Shown: piece by piece, positions 1 through 7,866 of the stretch
How positions within the stretch are numbered: the first letter of the stretch is position 1
Layout: each line of letters starts with the position of its first letter
Assembly (NCBI GenBank): GCA_934279105.1
Contig: CAKQWR010000009.1
Span: 1-23,380, forward strand
From: an uncultured Oribacterium sp.
Lineage (GTDB): Bacteria; Bacillota; Clostridia; Lachnospirales; Lachnospiraceae
Direction: 5' to 3'
Length of the DNA stretch: 23,380 nucleotides
Translations under genes and position numbers: made by a program
The notes under the pieces: generated by a model
The model's input: the letters and a program-made list of their open reading frames with translations, nothing else
Database searches by the model: none
Told to the model about the DNA's origin: nothing

Positions 1-345
1 CTCTGTGCGATGCATGCGGAGGTGGTGGCTGCCTATACGCCGCTTCTGCGAAATTATCTTGTGGCGGAAGCATTCGCTACCCTCTTGATTCCCGGCTGTA
101 CGCTGCGTGATATGATTCTTCAGCTCGAGTGGATGATCCTGGAGTATGTACTGATCATCCATGCCATGGTACTGCAGATGCTCTGTGAAAAGGATAGTCC
201 TCTCACGTATCCGAAAGCGCGGGAACTACTGATTCTGATTGCACGTATGACCGGTTATGATGGGGATGAAATCGAGGATTATCTACGGGAAAGCTTCGAG
301 AATCCGATCTGGCCGTGGGGATATGCGGATTATCTGCTTGCGTAG
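1..345 (+). CDS. FliB-like lysine-N-methylase, C-terminal end (partial)
   Basis: The reading frame is open from the first base of the window with no stop upstream, so the true start lies outside it. About 114 residues are visible. They form an all-helical segment containing LLRNYLVAEAFATLL, followed by a hydrophobic helix with LEYVLIIHAMVLQML and a C-terminal helix RELLILIARMTGYDG. This order (an NYLV-type motif, a long hydrophobic helix, then a helix near an acidic stretch) resembles the C-terminal part of FliB-type flagellin lysine-N-methylases. The Cys-rich N-terminus that would confirm this is off-window. FliB family members methylate lysines on surface proteins, but no flagellar gene is visible here, so the substrate is unknown. 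An alternative is an unrelated helical protein of unknown function. The stop is TAG at 343-345. Confidence 0.5.
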   Translation, partial: LCAMHAEVVAAYTPLLRNYLVAEAFATLLIPGCTLRDMILQLEWMILEYVLIIHAMVLQMLCEKDSPLTYPKARELLILIARMTGYDGDEIEDYLRESFENPIWPWGYADYLLA

Positions 346-432
346 GCGTGACATGGTGGAGGCGTATAAAAACGGCTTCCATCACGTTCGATGTGCAGCT
401 CGTTTCGATGGGCGTACAGCAGTTTGATCAAG

Positions 433-459
433 TCGATTCACAGAATCGATGTATATACA
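433..459. promoter_or_regulatory. Inverted repeat and palindrome upstream of the aspartate dehydrogenase gene
   Basis: TCGATTC and GAATCGA (433-439 and 443-449) form a perfect 7-bp inverted repeat around a 3-nt centre. It is followed at once by the self-complementary TGTATATACA (450-459), which contains a TATACA -10-like hexamer at 454-459. No good -35 box is seen at 17 bp. The 82 bases between here and the ATG would be the leader. It looks like an operator overlapping a promoter, but this is inference from symmetry only. The rest of the gap after 345 shows nothing else. Confidence 0.3.
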
Positions 460-540
460 ACGAAATATATGACCTTTTTCATCCATTACGATCTACGAAG
501 CGTAATGTGATGACAGGTACAAAACAAAGGAGTTTTGAAG

Positions 541-1335
541 ATGAAAAAAATTGCGATTATCGGTTGTGGCTTCCTCGGAAACATCATCGCAGATGCGATG
601 AAAAAGGGCTTACTGAATGACTATACCCTCGTGGGTGCGATGAGCCATAAGAAAGAATCGGCAGAGAAGCTCTGTGAAGGCCTCGGCGGCGAAGCTGTCG
701 AAACACTGGACGCACTGCTGGCGCTGAACCCGGATATGGTGATTGAGACCGCATCGGTTGCGATGGTACGTGAATCCTGTATTCCGACGCTTGAGCATGG
801 CGCAAGCTTTATTCCACTCTCTATCGGTGCATTTGCAGATGCAGAATTCTACCAGAAAGCGCAGGATGCAGCACGTGCACATAACGCACATATTTATATC
901 CCGCACGGCGCAGTCGGTGGCTTCGATGTGCTGCAGACCATTGCCTTGATGGCCGAGGCCGGAAAGCAGGAAATCAAGGCTGGTATCGAGACTCGTAAGG
1001 GTCCGAAGTCGCTGATGAACACACCGGTCTACAAGGATGAAATGGCAGGCGAGGATGAAGTCGAGGCATTCTATGGCACCTGTCAGGATGCCATCGCACT
1101 CCTTCCAACGAAGGTCAATGTTGCCGTCGCGCAGTCTCTTGCAACCATCGGACCGGAGAAGGCAACCGCACGTATCACCTCGGTGGCGCAGTTTATCGGC
1201 GATGACCATAAGATTACCGTCGAGACGGATGGCCTGAAGGCAATCGTGGACATCTATTCCAGCACCTCTGCCATCGCCGGCTGGTCGATCGTAGCGCTGC
1301 TTCGGAACCTTAGCAATCCGGTTTCGTTCTTCTAA
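541..1335 (+). CDS. Aspartate dehydrogenase family (DUF108) NAD(P)-dependent dehydrogenase
   Basis: The protein has 264 residues, the normal size for L-aspartate dehydrogenase, which interconverts L-aspartate and iminoaspartate/oxaloacetate with NAD(P) and ammonia in the cytoplasm. The N-terminus is a Rossmann fold with GCGFLG at residues 8-13. The family's middle segment IPHGAVGGFDVLQT and the later KVNVAVAQSLATIGPEKA are both clear. The C-terminal catalytic domain contains DDHKITVETDG, where the family normally has a His in a similar acidic and glycine context. The start is the ATG at 541, because AGGAG at 528-532 sits 8 nt upstream; a TTG two codons earlier is less likely. The next gene follows after 109 bp without an evident terminator, so the two are probably cotranscribed. 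No nadA or nadC is nearby, so a role in aspartate catabolism or in handling an unusual amino acid is as likely as NAD synthesis. Confidence 0.8.
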   Translation: MKKIAIIGCGFLGNIIADAMKKGLLNDYTLVGAMSHKKESAEKLCEGLGGEAVETLDALLALNPDMVIETASVAMVRESCIPTLEHGASFIPLSIGAFADAEFYQKAQDAARAHNAHIYIPHGAVGGFDVLQTIALMAEAGKQEIKAGIETRKGPKSLMNTPVYKDEMAGEDEVEAFYGTCQDAIALLPTKVNVAVAQSLATIGPEKATARITSVAQFIGDDHKITVETDGLKAIVDIYSSTSAIAGWSIVALLRNLSNPVSFF

Positions 1336-1444
1336 GCCAGCGTAAATACGACGAACAGAGCATCGAGGTTCTACTCGTCCATCGAATACGAAAAAATAAG
1401 GAAACAGAGAAGCTGTCTGTTGATAATTTTATAGGGAGTAAGTC

Positions 1445-2347
1445 ATGAAGAAATTTAAGAAACTTGTATCCATCGATAAGGTGGCACTGACCGAGAAGGG
1501 AATTCGTGAACTTAAGGAGTATGCAGAGAAAATCGAACTTGCGCAGGATATTCCGGAGAACGATGAGGAAATCGTTCAGCGCATCGGTGATGCAGATGCG
1601 GTACTTCTGTCTGCAAATTCACGTCTCGAAGCAGATGTTATGACGCAGGCACCGAACCTTCGCTATGTCGGTATGTGCTGCAGTCTCTACAGTGAGGAGA
1701 GTGCCAATGTTGATATCCCGTATGCACGTGCCCATGGCATCGAGGTGAAAGGCATCCGTGACTACGGTGATCACGGCGTCGTAGAGTATGTGATCTACCA
1801 GCTCGTAAAGCTCCTTCATGGCTATGAAGGCAGAATGTGGAAGTCTGCACCGATGGAAATCACCGGTTTGAAGGTAGGCTTCGTTGGTCTCGGAACTTCC
1901 GGCGGTATGACTGCAGATGCACTCCACTTCCTGGGCGCGGACATTTCCTACTTTGCACGTGCAGAGAAGCCGGAACGAACCGCACAGGGCTACCATTTCA
2001 AAGATCTGAAGACCCTGCTTGCTGAATCGGACGTGATCATCACTGCACTCAATAAGAATGTTATCCTGCTTCATGAAGACGAGTTCGAAGCACTGGGCAG
2101 TGGCAAGATCATGTTTAACACTTCCATCGGACCGGCGGCAGATATGGAGCCACTGAAGAAGTGGATCGATCATCCGGAGAACATCTTCTGCTGTGATACG
2201 AAGGGCGCCATCGGCGAAATCGCGGACGAAGTGATGGCATATCCGAATGTATACTGCATGAATGCAAGTGCCGGCATGACCTGCCAGGCGTATGAGCTTC
2301 TCAGCCGAAAGGTGCTCGATAATATCAAGAGCGTTCTGGAAGCCTGA
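1445..2347 (+). CDS. D-2-hydroxyacid dehydrogenase homologue with altered catalytic residues
   Basis: The protein has 300 residues. The NAD-binding motif is at residues 144-153 (VGFVGLGTSG), and the overall layout is that of D-isomer-specific 2-hydroxyacid dehydrogenases, which reduce 2-oxoacids to D-2-hydroxyacids. The catalytic positions are not conserved. The usual NTARG is NTSIG at 225-229 (Arg to Ile), and the DV..EP motif carrying the catalytic Glu is replaced by DTKGAIG at 251-257. The TPH.AG.T motif carrying the catalytic His reads MNASAGMT at 272-279 (His to Ala by my alignment). Either it uses different chemistry or it has become a binding protein. The RBS AGGGAG at about 1433-1438 precedes the ATG. 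It follows the aspartate dehydrogenase homologue and probably shares its transcript. It ends 11 bp from a convergent gene; the two stop codons lie in a small 6-bp inverted repeat (2342-2347 and 2359-2364). Confidence 0.75.
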   Translation: MKKFKKLVSIDKVALTEKGIRELKEYAEKIELAQDIPENDEEIVQRIGDADAVLLSANSRLEADVMTQAPNLRYVGMCCSLYSEESANVDIPYARAHGIEVKGIRDYGDHGVVEYVIYQLVKLLHGYEGRMWKSAPMEITGLKVGFVGLGTSGGMTADALHFLGADISYFARAEKPERTAQGYHFKDLKTLLAESDVIITALNKNVILLHEDEFEALGSGKIMFNTSIGPAADMEPLKKWIDHPENIFCCDTKGAIGEIADEVMAYPNVYCMNASAGMTCQAYELLSRKVLDNIKSVLEA

Positions 2348-2358
2348 ACTCGAAAACC

Positions 2359-3264
2359 TCAGGCCTCACGGATAGAACGCGTCAGTGTGTTTAAAACCAT
2401 TTTCTTGTCGGCGGACCAGAGCGGTGCGAGCAGCAGTCGCTTTGGTCCGTCGCCGGTTAAGCGATGAATTACGATGTCCGCTGGCAGGAGCTTCAGGCAC
2501 TTCACGACGAGTGCACAGTACTCGTCCAGTGAGAGCGTTCGGAAGGGTTCCGCCATATACATTCGTCCCAGCTCGGTGTTCTTCAGAACATGAAGGAGCT
2601 GAAGCTTGATGCCATCGAGCAGTGGATTCAGTGCGCCGAGGTAACGGATGGTCGCGAGCATGTCGTCTTCTGTTTCCCATGGAAAGCCGAGAATGACATG
2701 TACGATGACGGTGAAGCCAGCGGCTTTCAGGCGATGGTAGGCATCGGCAAATACAGGGAGAGGATAGCCTCGATGGATGCGTTCAGCCGTTGCTTCATGG
2801 ATGGACTGGAGGCCGAGTTCGATCCAGATATCCTTTCCGGATTCGTCGCGAAGTCGCTGAAGCATGGCAAGCATATCGTCCGGAAGACAGTCGGGCCGCG
2901 TTCCGAGGGAGAGAGCGACGATTTCCGGCTGTGCGAGAGCTTCCCTATAGAGCACTTCGAGGCGCTCGACCGGACCATAGGTGTTGGTGTAGGACTGGAA
3001 GTACGCGATGTACTTCTGTTCTTCCGCTGTTCGGCATTTCGGAAGCTTCGCCTGCACACGCTCTTTCGCGAGGCGAAGCTGTTCCTTCACAGGCAGAAGA
3101 GGGGTCGCAAAATCACCGGACCCACCCTCTGAGCAGAAAATGCAGCCACCGTAGGAGAGTGAGCCGTCACGATTTGGGCAGGAGCAGCCGGACTGGAGCG
3201 AGAGTTTATAGACCTTTGTACCATATTTTTCTTTAAGATGTTCGGATAATGTTATAATCTTCAT
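2359..3264 (-). CDS. TIGR01212-family radical SAM protein (YhcC-like)
   Basis: The protein has 301 residues, the full family length. The N-terminus EKYGTKVYKLSLQSGCSCPNR is characteristic of the YhcC/TIGR01212 radical-SAM family. The Fe-S ligands are C29, C41 and C44 (CPNRDG then GGCIFC), the family's long-spaced version of the radical-SAM motif. Downstream are LSLGTRPDCLPDDM, IWIELGLQSIHE, HVILGFPWE and LLHVLKNTELG, all family landmarks. A 5'-deoxyadenosyl radical chemistry is expected; the biological substrate is not known to me. The ATG at 3264 matches the usual family N-terminus, yet no Shine-Dalgarno sequence lies upstream. Instead an extended -10 sits only 6 nt away, suggesting a leaderless mRNA. 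The gene is divergent from the binding-protein/kinase operon. Confidence 0.88.
   Translation of the reverse strand: MKIITLSEHLKEKYGTKVYKLSLQSGCSCPNRDGSLSYGGCIFCSEGGSGDFATPLLPVKEQLRLAKERVQAKLPKCRTAEEQKYIAYFQSYTNTYGPVERLEVLYREALAQPEIVALSLGTRPDCLPDDMLAMLQRLRDESGKDIWIELGLQSIHEATAERIHRGYPLPVFADAYHRLKAAGFTVIVHVILGFPWETEDDMLATIRYLGALNPLLDGIKLQLLHVLKNTELGRMYMAEPFRTLSLDEYCALVVKCLKLLPADIVIHRLTGDGPKRLLLAPLWSADKKMVLNTLTRSIREA
3253..3258 (+). promoter_or_regulatory. Consensus -10 box (TATAAT) for the SBP-kinase-regulator operon
   Basis: A perfect TATAAT lies on the plus strand inside the first codons of the divergent radical-SAM gene. It would start transcription near 3265, giving a leader of about 36 nt to the ATG at 3301 with GGAGGAG at 3288-3294. 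The -35 region is weak (TCTTTA with 17-bp spacing). The two divergent promoters overlap each other's transcription start regions, so use of one should interfere with the other. Confidence 0.4.
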
Positions 3265-3285
3265 GTGGGTAGTATAGCATTTGAA
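3265..3285 (-). promoter_or_regulatory. Extended -10 promoter for a probable leaderless transcript of the radical-SAM gene
   Basis: Read on the minus strand, TGCTATACT (3279 to 3271) is an extended -10 (TGnTATACT). Only ACCCAC separates it from the ATG at 3264-3262, which would place transcription initiation at or within a base or two of the start codon. The bases just before the ATG contain no AGGAGG-like sequence. No convincing -35 is seen, as is common with extended -10 promoters. Confidence 0.5.
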
Positions 3286-3300
3286 CGGGAGGAGCGCGAC

Positions 3301-4431
3301 ATGCGCAAAAAATCAATCTGGGTCGGGCCTTGGATTGCGATCCTTTTACTAATATGCAGCACGGGAGCACTGGTTGCACGCTATGTGCATCTGATCACGG
3401 AAGAGGAGAAGCGAGAAGGAAACGAGAAGAGCTATCGCTATCATGTGGCGATGATCACAAATGATCAGGATGTTCCGTACTGGGATCAGGTCTATGCGGG
3501 TGCACAGGCACAGGCAGATACCTATGACACATTGATCGAGCGTGTTGGGGCGAATCTTCTGGAGTCGATGTCGGTTGCGGAACAGCTGGAGATGGCGCTC
3601 TATAGTGATGTTGATGGTGTGCTGGTATACCCGGAGGACAATTATGAGGTGCAGTGTGCCATTAATAAGGTGGTGGCAAACGGCGTTCCGGTGATTACGA
3701 TGCAGCGGGACTCGAGCAGCAGTCATCGGCAGGCCTTCGTAGGCATTAACGACTATTTTCTCGGACAGGAGTATGGTCGGCAGATTCAGAAAAGATCCGA
3801 TGACGGAAATCATGTCATCACGATTTTGTACCCGGGCAGTACCTTCGGCGCCGAAAGCCGAAGATGGTTCCTGCAGGGACTCAGCAGTACGCTCGATGCG
3901 CAGAAGTATGCGATTTCGAGCCATATCATCCTGGAAAATGATGGACTCTCAAATGCAGAGTTTACGATTGATAATATCATCGAGGGTACAAATAACGAAA
4001 TCGCTCCGGATATCATGATCTGCCTGAATGATACGATTACCGAGGTTGCGTACCGCATCGTCGAGGACCGTGGTGCAGAGGGCATCGTGCAGATCGTTGG
4101 AGGAAGTATCTCGGATACCATTATCGATGGTATCGAGAAGGGCGGAATTTCTTTCACCATCACCCCAAATCCGGAAGACACCGGGCGGAAGGCCTTTCAG
4201 GAGCTCGAGCGTTACGTCCAGCATGGCGTCGCGAATTATGCGAGCACCGTCGAACTGCAGGTTATCACGCCAGAAAATGTCGCTGCATATCGGGATGATG
4301 CGGCCAGTGTAGATGGGGTAAAGATCGCCCCAGGCGTCGGTATCGCTGCAGCAGAGGAAAATCCGGATATCCGGGCGGGTGCCGATATGGGAGAGCCGGC
4401 ATTGACCGAAACCGAGGAGGTGGACGCATGA
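3301..4431 (+). CDS. Membrane-anchored periplasmic-binding-protein-like solute sensor
   Basis: The protein has 376 residues. A single hydrophobic segment at residues 8-27 has no lipobox (LLIC lacks a small residue before Cys), so an uncleaved membrane anchor is likely. Residues about 46-345 resemble the sugar-type periplasmic binding fold (Peripla_BP_4/LacI-like): YHVAMITNDQDVPYWDQVYAG, then VDGVLVYPED, NGVPVITMQRDSS, FVGINDYFLGQEYG and PDIMICLNDTITEVAYR. The tail is acidic. The ATG at 3301 is preferred over an upstream GTG because GGAGGAG lies 6 nt before it. The stop overlaps the kinase ATG (ATGA), so the two are translationally coupled. In such three-gene units the binding protein is expected to present extracellular ligand to the kinase. 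The ligand is probably a sugar or autoinducer-like molecule, but the residues visible do not say which. Confidence 0.82.
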   Translation: MRKKSIWVGPWIAILLLICSTGALVARYVHLITEEEKREGNEKSYRYHVAMITNDQDVPYWDQVYAGAQAQADTYDTLIERVGANLLESMSVAEQLEMALYSDVDGVLVYPEDNYEVQCAINKVVANGVPVITMQRDSSSSHRQAFVGINDYFLGQEYGRQIQKRSDDGNHVITILYPGSTFGAESRRWFLQGLSSTLDAQKYAISSHIILENDGLSNAEFTIDNIIEGTNNEIAPDIMICLNDTITEVAYRIVEDRGAEGIVQIVGGSISDTIIDGIEKGGISFTITPNPEDTGRKAFQELERYVQHGVANYASTVELQVITPENVAAYRDDAASVDGVKIAPGVGIAAAEENPDIRAGADMGEPALTETEEVDA

Positions 4432-5939
4432 AAAAGACGAAGCCACGTTTTATGCAGTCACTCCAGACGCGTCTCATGGTGCCGCTGATGCTGGTACTGT
4501 TCCTCATTATTATGGTCAATGTCGGCATGTTTCTGCGTGTGAACCGTTCGATCGACAATCTGAATACGGTATACAGTACGAGTGTGGAGATCACACGCTA
4601 CGGCAATACGCTGAATGGTCTGCAGAAAAGTTTCACGGAGTATGTGAATACACATAGTGATGAAGCCCTTCGGGAGTACCAGGACTGGCACCGGGAACTG
4701 GAAGCGATGGTGCCATCCGATGAGATTCCCCTCACGGATCGTCCGACACGCATCCTCGAGAAAAACATTCGCAGCATGACGCTGAGCTATCTTGCGCTGA
4801 TGGATGCGTCCGTGGCGAAAAAGAATATGGACAATGCATACTATCAGAATGATTATCTCGAAGCCAGTAAGGTATATAAATACCTGGTTACGAATATTCG
4901 CGCGCTGGATGTGTTGCGTTTCCAGAATAACTCGGAGAACTATGAGACGGTATATGCGTCTCTTCGAACGCTTGAGCAGTTTATTCTGCTTGCGCTGATT
5001 GTGATGTCCTGTGTGCTTCTGCTGCTGGTATCTCTGTTCCTTCGAACCATCATCCGCCCGCTTCGTCTTTTGGCAGAGCAGGCAAGGGAGGCAGAGGCCG
5101 GAAATCTCGATGTGAAAATCAGCGCGTCGCCTTATCATGATGAGGTCGGTGTGCTGGCGGCTGCCTTCGAACAGATGCTGCAGGCGATACGGCAGAATAT
5201 CCTGGAAATTCGAGCGCATGCGGAGCGGGAGCTCGAGATGAAGGAGAAGGAGCTTGTGACAGCGAATCTCCTGAAGGATGCGGAGCTGAAGTTTTATCAG
5301 GCGCAGATCAGCCCACATTTCCTCTTTAATACACTGAACGCTGGGCAGCAGCTGGCGATGATGGAGGGGGCGGAGAGAACCTACAGCTTCATGGAGAACA
5401 CGGCAGAATTCTTCCGCGGTCAGCTGCGGAATAACGGTAGTGATTCTACGATTCGTGATGAAATCGAGCTCGTGGAGAACTATATGTACATCATGAATGT
5501 ACGTTTCGGCAACGAATACAAGGTCGTAAAGAATCTGAATGAAAAGCTTCTGGGAACCCGCTTTCCAGGCATGGTGTTGCAGCCGATCGTCGAAAATACG
5601 ATTCATTATGCTTTTCCTGAGTGGCCAGAGGAAAAGGAGAAGAAAATCATCCTTCGCGTCTATATGGAGGATGGGCAGGTGGTCGTCGAGCTGCAGGATA
5701 ACGGTATCGGCATCACGGAAGAGAAGATTCGGGATATCATGACCGGATCGGTCACCCCGACGCAGGTTGGTGAGAGTGCACGACCACAGGGGAATGGTGT
5801 CGGTCTTCGCAATGTGAGAGAGCGTCTTAAGCTGTTTTATAACCGGGAGGGTGTGTTCTGTATCGATTCCGAAGGCGAGGACGGCGGCACACGCGTCCGA
5901 ATCATCGTGCCGGAAGAAGCGAATGAAACACATGCATGA
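4428..5939 (+). CDS. YesM-type sensor histidine kinase
   Basis: The protein has 503 residues. It has TM1 at about 15-36, an extracellular helical sensor region at about 37-184, TM2 at about 186-206, and HAMP at about 207-260 (IIRPLRLLAEQAREAEAGNL). A coiled-coil linker follows, then a His_kinase domain with ISPHFLFNTLN, where H297 is the phosphoacceptor. The ATPase domain has the N-box VLQPIVENTIHYAF (N390), DNGIGI (D424) and GNGVGLRNV (455-463). All catalytic elements are present. The kinase would autophosphorylate when the neighbouring binding protein engages ligand and pass the phosphate to the YesN-type regulator downstream. Its start overlaps the binding-protein stop by 4 bases. A 94-bp gap with a small hairpin separates it from the regulator gene. 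Confidence 0.93.
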   Translation: MKKTKPRFMQSLQTRLMVPLMLVLFLIIMVNVGMFLRVNRSIDNLNTVYSTSVEITRYGNTLNGLQKSFTEYVNTHSDEALREYQDWHRELEAMVPSDEIPLTDRPTRILEKNIRSMTLSYLALMDASVAKKNMDNAYYQNDYLEASKVYKYLVTNIRALDVLRFQNNSENYETVYASLRTLEQFILLALIVMSCVLLLLVSLFLRTIIRPLRLLAEQAREAEAGNLDVKISASPYHDEVGVLAAAFEQMLQAIRQNILEIRAHAERELEMKEKELVTANLLKDAELKFYQAQISPHFLFNTLNAGQQLAMMEGAERTYSFMENTAEFFRGQLRNNGSDSTIRDEIELVENYMYIMNVRFGNEYKVVKNLNEKLLGTRFPGMVLQPIVENTIHYAFPEWPEEKEKKIILRVYMEDGQVVVELQDNGIGITEEKIRDIMTGSVTPTQVGESARPQGNGVGLRNVRERLKLFYNREGVFCIDSEGEDGGTRVRIIVPEEANETHA

Positions 5940-5958
5940 TGCGGCCATGATGGCAGTA

Positions 5959-5973
5959 CGTCGCATAGCGACG
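5959..5973 (+). other. Small intercistronic hairpin between kinase and regulator genes
   Basis: CGTCGC and GCGACG flank a 3-nt ATA loop, making a perfect 6-bp stem with no following T-run. It is not a terminator. It may set mRNA stability or the ratio of kinase to regulator. This interpretation is inference. Confidence 0.35.
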
Positions 5974-6033
5974 CTTCCGATAAAAGAAAGAAGCGGATGT
6001 ATCAACGTTTAATAAAGGAATGGAAGAACAGAA

Positions 6034-7611
6034 ATGTATAAGATTCTGATTGCGGATGACGAGGGCATCGTTCGCGAATCCCTGAAATTTATCATCGATA
6101 AGGACTTCAGCGACTGCGAGATTTATCTCGCCAAAAGTGGGCGACAGGCCATCGAGCTCGCAGAGGAAAACCGACCGGATATCGCACTGCTCGATATTCA
6201 GATGCCGGGCATCAACGGGCTGTCGGCACTTCGGGAAATCAAAACGATGAATCCGAAGATTCGCGCCCTGATTCTCACCGCCTACGATAACTTCGACTAT
6301 GCGAAGGAAGCACTCGAGCTTGGCGCGACGGACTATATCATGAAGCCGATTGACCGAAAGAAAATCGTCGAGGAGCTTACGAAGCTGATGCATAGCATCG
6401 ATGAGGAGCGGCGTAAACGGCAGGATGATCTCAATATCCGCGAACGTATGGAAGCTGTCGTGCCGATCATCGAGAACGGCTTCGTGCTGAGTCTGATCAT
6501 ACAGAATGAGTACGGATATTCCGGCTCACAGTATCGCTCACTGCTGAACCTCACAGAGGAGTATGGATTTATCACGGTATTCGAGTGGGGCGAAGGCTTC
6601 GAGAAGGATGCACCGGGAAATCCGGTCGGCGCGAGTGTTCGGGCTCAGAAATTTGCTGCGCAGATGGGCGGGCAGATTCGTATCTTTTTCAAGGCCTATC
6701 TGTCCGATATCATGGGGAACAAACTCATCGCAGCGATTCCATGGACGAATCTGGAGATGAGCTACCAGGAGCGTCTTCGTATGATCGAGCGTATGCGTTC
6801 CCTCGTGACCTCACTGAAGGAAATGGTCGGCATTGATTTCAAGGCGGGTATCGGATCCGTTGAATCCTGGGCGGATATGTTTGACAGTTATCAGGAAGCA
6901 CTGAATGCGCTCCGGCATGGCGTGCGAAAGGTGACCCACATCGATGATCTCCTGGTTCGGAACGATGCATCGAAGCAGCAGGCGAGCCTGCGTCGAACGA
7001 TGCTGGAGGCTATCCGACGAGGAAGCGAAGCCGATACCCTGCGAGAGAGTGAGATGCTTCTCGCCTGGTATATGGATCCTCGAAACTGCACACAGACCGA
7101 TGCGCAGATGTCACTGCTCGAAATTCTCCTAGAGGGACGCCGTATCGTCTCGGAGCAGGGAAAAGAACCGGGTACAAATGTCGGGAAAGAACTGATGCAG
7201 GCGACACGGTCAGAGGATATTCGCCAGATTTTTATAAACGGAGCACTTAGCCTCGCGCGGGAAATCGCAGAGAACAATCCAAAACAGGACAGCGTCATCA
7301 CGAAAGCACAGGAGTATATACGACAGAACTTTACGAAGGATATCTCCCTTGAGATGGCAGCGCAGCAGGTGAATGTGAGTCCGTATTACTTCTCGAAGCT
7401 TTTTAAGGAGGAGACCGGCACGAATTTCAGCGACTACCTGACGGACCTTCGTATTCAGAAGGCGAAGAACCTTCTCAAGCAGGATCCGGACCGGAACATC
7501 AAGGAAATCTCCATCGAGTCGGGCTACAGTAACCCGAATTATTTCTCGCGTATCTTCAAGAAGGTCACCGGCATGACACCGACCGAGCTCCGGGATTCAC
7601 TATCAGTATAA
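6034..7611 (+). CDS. YesN-type response regulator with AraC DNA-binding domain
   Basis: The protein has 525 residues. The receiver domain spans about 1-120, with the acidic pocket at DDE (8-10), phosphoacceptor D54 (ALLDIQMPG), T82 and K104 (MKPID). A long central region (about 125-415) has no motif I can name, as is usual for YesN proteins. The C-terminal AraC/XylS double helix-turn-helix is at about 424-522, with SLEMAAQQVNVSPYYFSKLF and the family signature GYSNPNYFSRIFKKVTGMTP. It is the partner of the kinase directly upstream. The likely targets are its own operon or the adjacent transporter operon, but no binding site can be assigned. The RBS is GGAAG at 6022-6026. Confidence 0.93.
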   Translation: MYKILIADDEGIVRESLKFIIDKDFSDCEIYLAKSGRQAIELAEENRPDIALLDIQMPGINGLSALREIKTMNPKIRALILTAYDNFDYAKEALELGATDYIMKPIDRKKIVEELTKLMHSIDEERRKRQDDLNIRERMEAVVPIIENGFVLSLIIQNEYGYSGSQYRSLLNLTEEYGFITVFEWGEGFEKDAPGNPVGASVRAQKFAAQMGGQIRIFFKAYLSDIMGNKLIAAIPWTNLEMSYQERLRMIERMRSLVTSLKEMVGIDFKAGIGSVESWADMFDSYQEALNALRHGVRKVTHIDDLLVRNDASKQQASLRRTMLEAIRRGSEADTLRESEMLLAWYMDPRNCTQTDAQMSLLEILLEGRRIVSEQGKEPGTNVGKELMQATRSEDIRQIFINGALSLAREIAENNPKQDSVITKAQEYIRQNFTKDISLEMAAQQVNVSPYYFSKLFKEETGTNFSDYLTDLRIQKAKNLLKQDPDRNIKEISIESGYSNPNYFSRIFKKVTGMTPTELRDSLSV

Positions 7612-7629
7612 AGATGGTAAGATTCTGAC

Positions 7630-7720
7630 AGGGGCATCGGATGACGGGCAACAGAAGCCATACGGAGAGTTCACCGAACTCGTAGTACTGCGCTTCTGTT
7701 GCCCGTCATCCGATGCCTCT
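7630..7720. repeat. Long inverted repeat with 26-bp perfect stem (hairpin element copy A)
   Basis: Positions 7633-7658 and 7692-7717 are perfect reverse complements (26 bp). They extend to about 29 bp with a G-T wobble and two more pairs. The 33-nt loop carries its own perfect hairpin, GAGTTC and GAACTC (7667-7672 and 7676-7681). It is not followed by a T-run; a separate terminator lies just downstream. The right half contains AGTACTGCGCTTCTGTTGCC (7684-7703), which recurs with one change at 22290-22309. The loop module CTCTCCGTATG (minus strand) recurs at 15109-15119. It therefore appears to be a mobile or dispersed hairpin element rather than a one-off terminator. Confidence 0.75.
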
Positions 7721-7724
7721 TTGC

Positions 7725-7767
7725 AGGATAGCACAATTTCGTGACAAGATTGTGCTATCCTTTTTTT
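7725..7767 (+). terminator. Rho-independent terminator after the SBP-kinase-regulator operon
   Basis: A perfect 13-bp stem (7725-7737 with 7749-7761), AGGATAGCACAAT paired with ATTGTGCTATCCT, is followed by seven T residues. It insulates the liv operon from the regulatory operon. Confidence 0.9.
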
Positions 7768-7866
7768 GTTTTCATAAAAAAGTAAAAATGGTATCCGGCG
7801 TTCACAAGTAAGTGCTAGCTGTACTGCGTTAAACTTATGACAGATTCAAGAAAGGGGGATCTTTTC

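Noticed and set aside
4458..6005. A 515-codon open frame on the minus strand opposite the kinase gene
   Set aside because: The plus frame has every histidine-kinase motif in order. The minus frame is a Cys/His/Arg-rich shadow with no recognisable domain.
7837..7866. Upstream ATG for livH (10 extra codons)
   Set aside because: The AGGGGG ribosome binding site lies inside this stretch and is correctly spaced for the ATG at 7867. The added residues are hydrophilic and not family-like.
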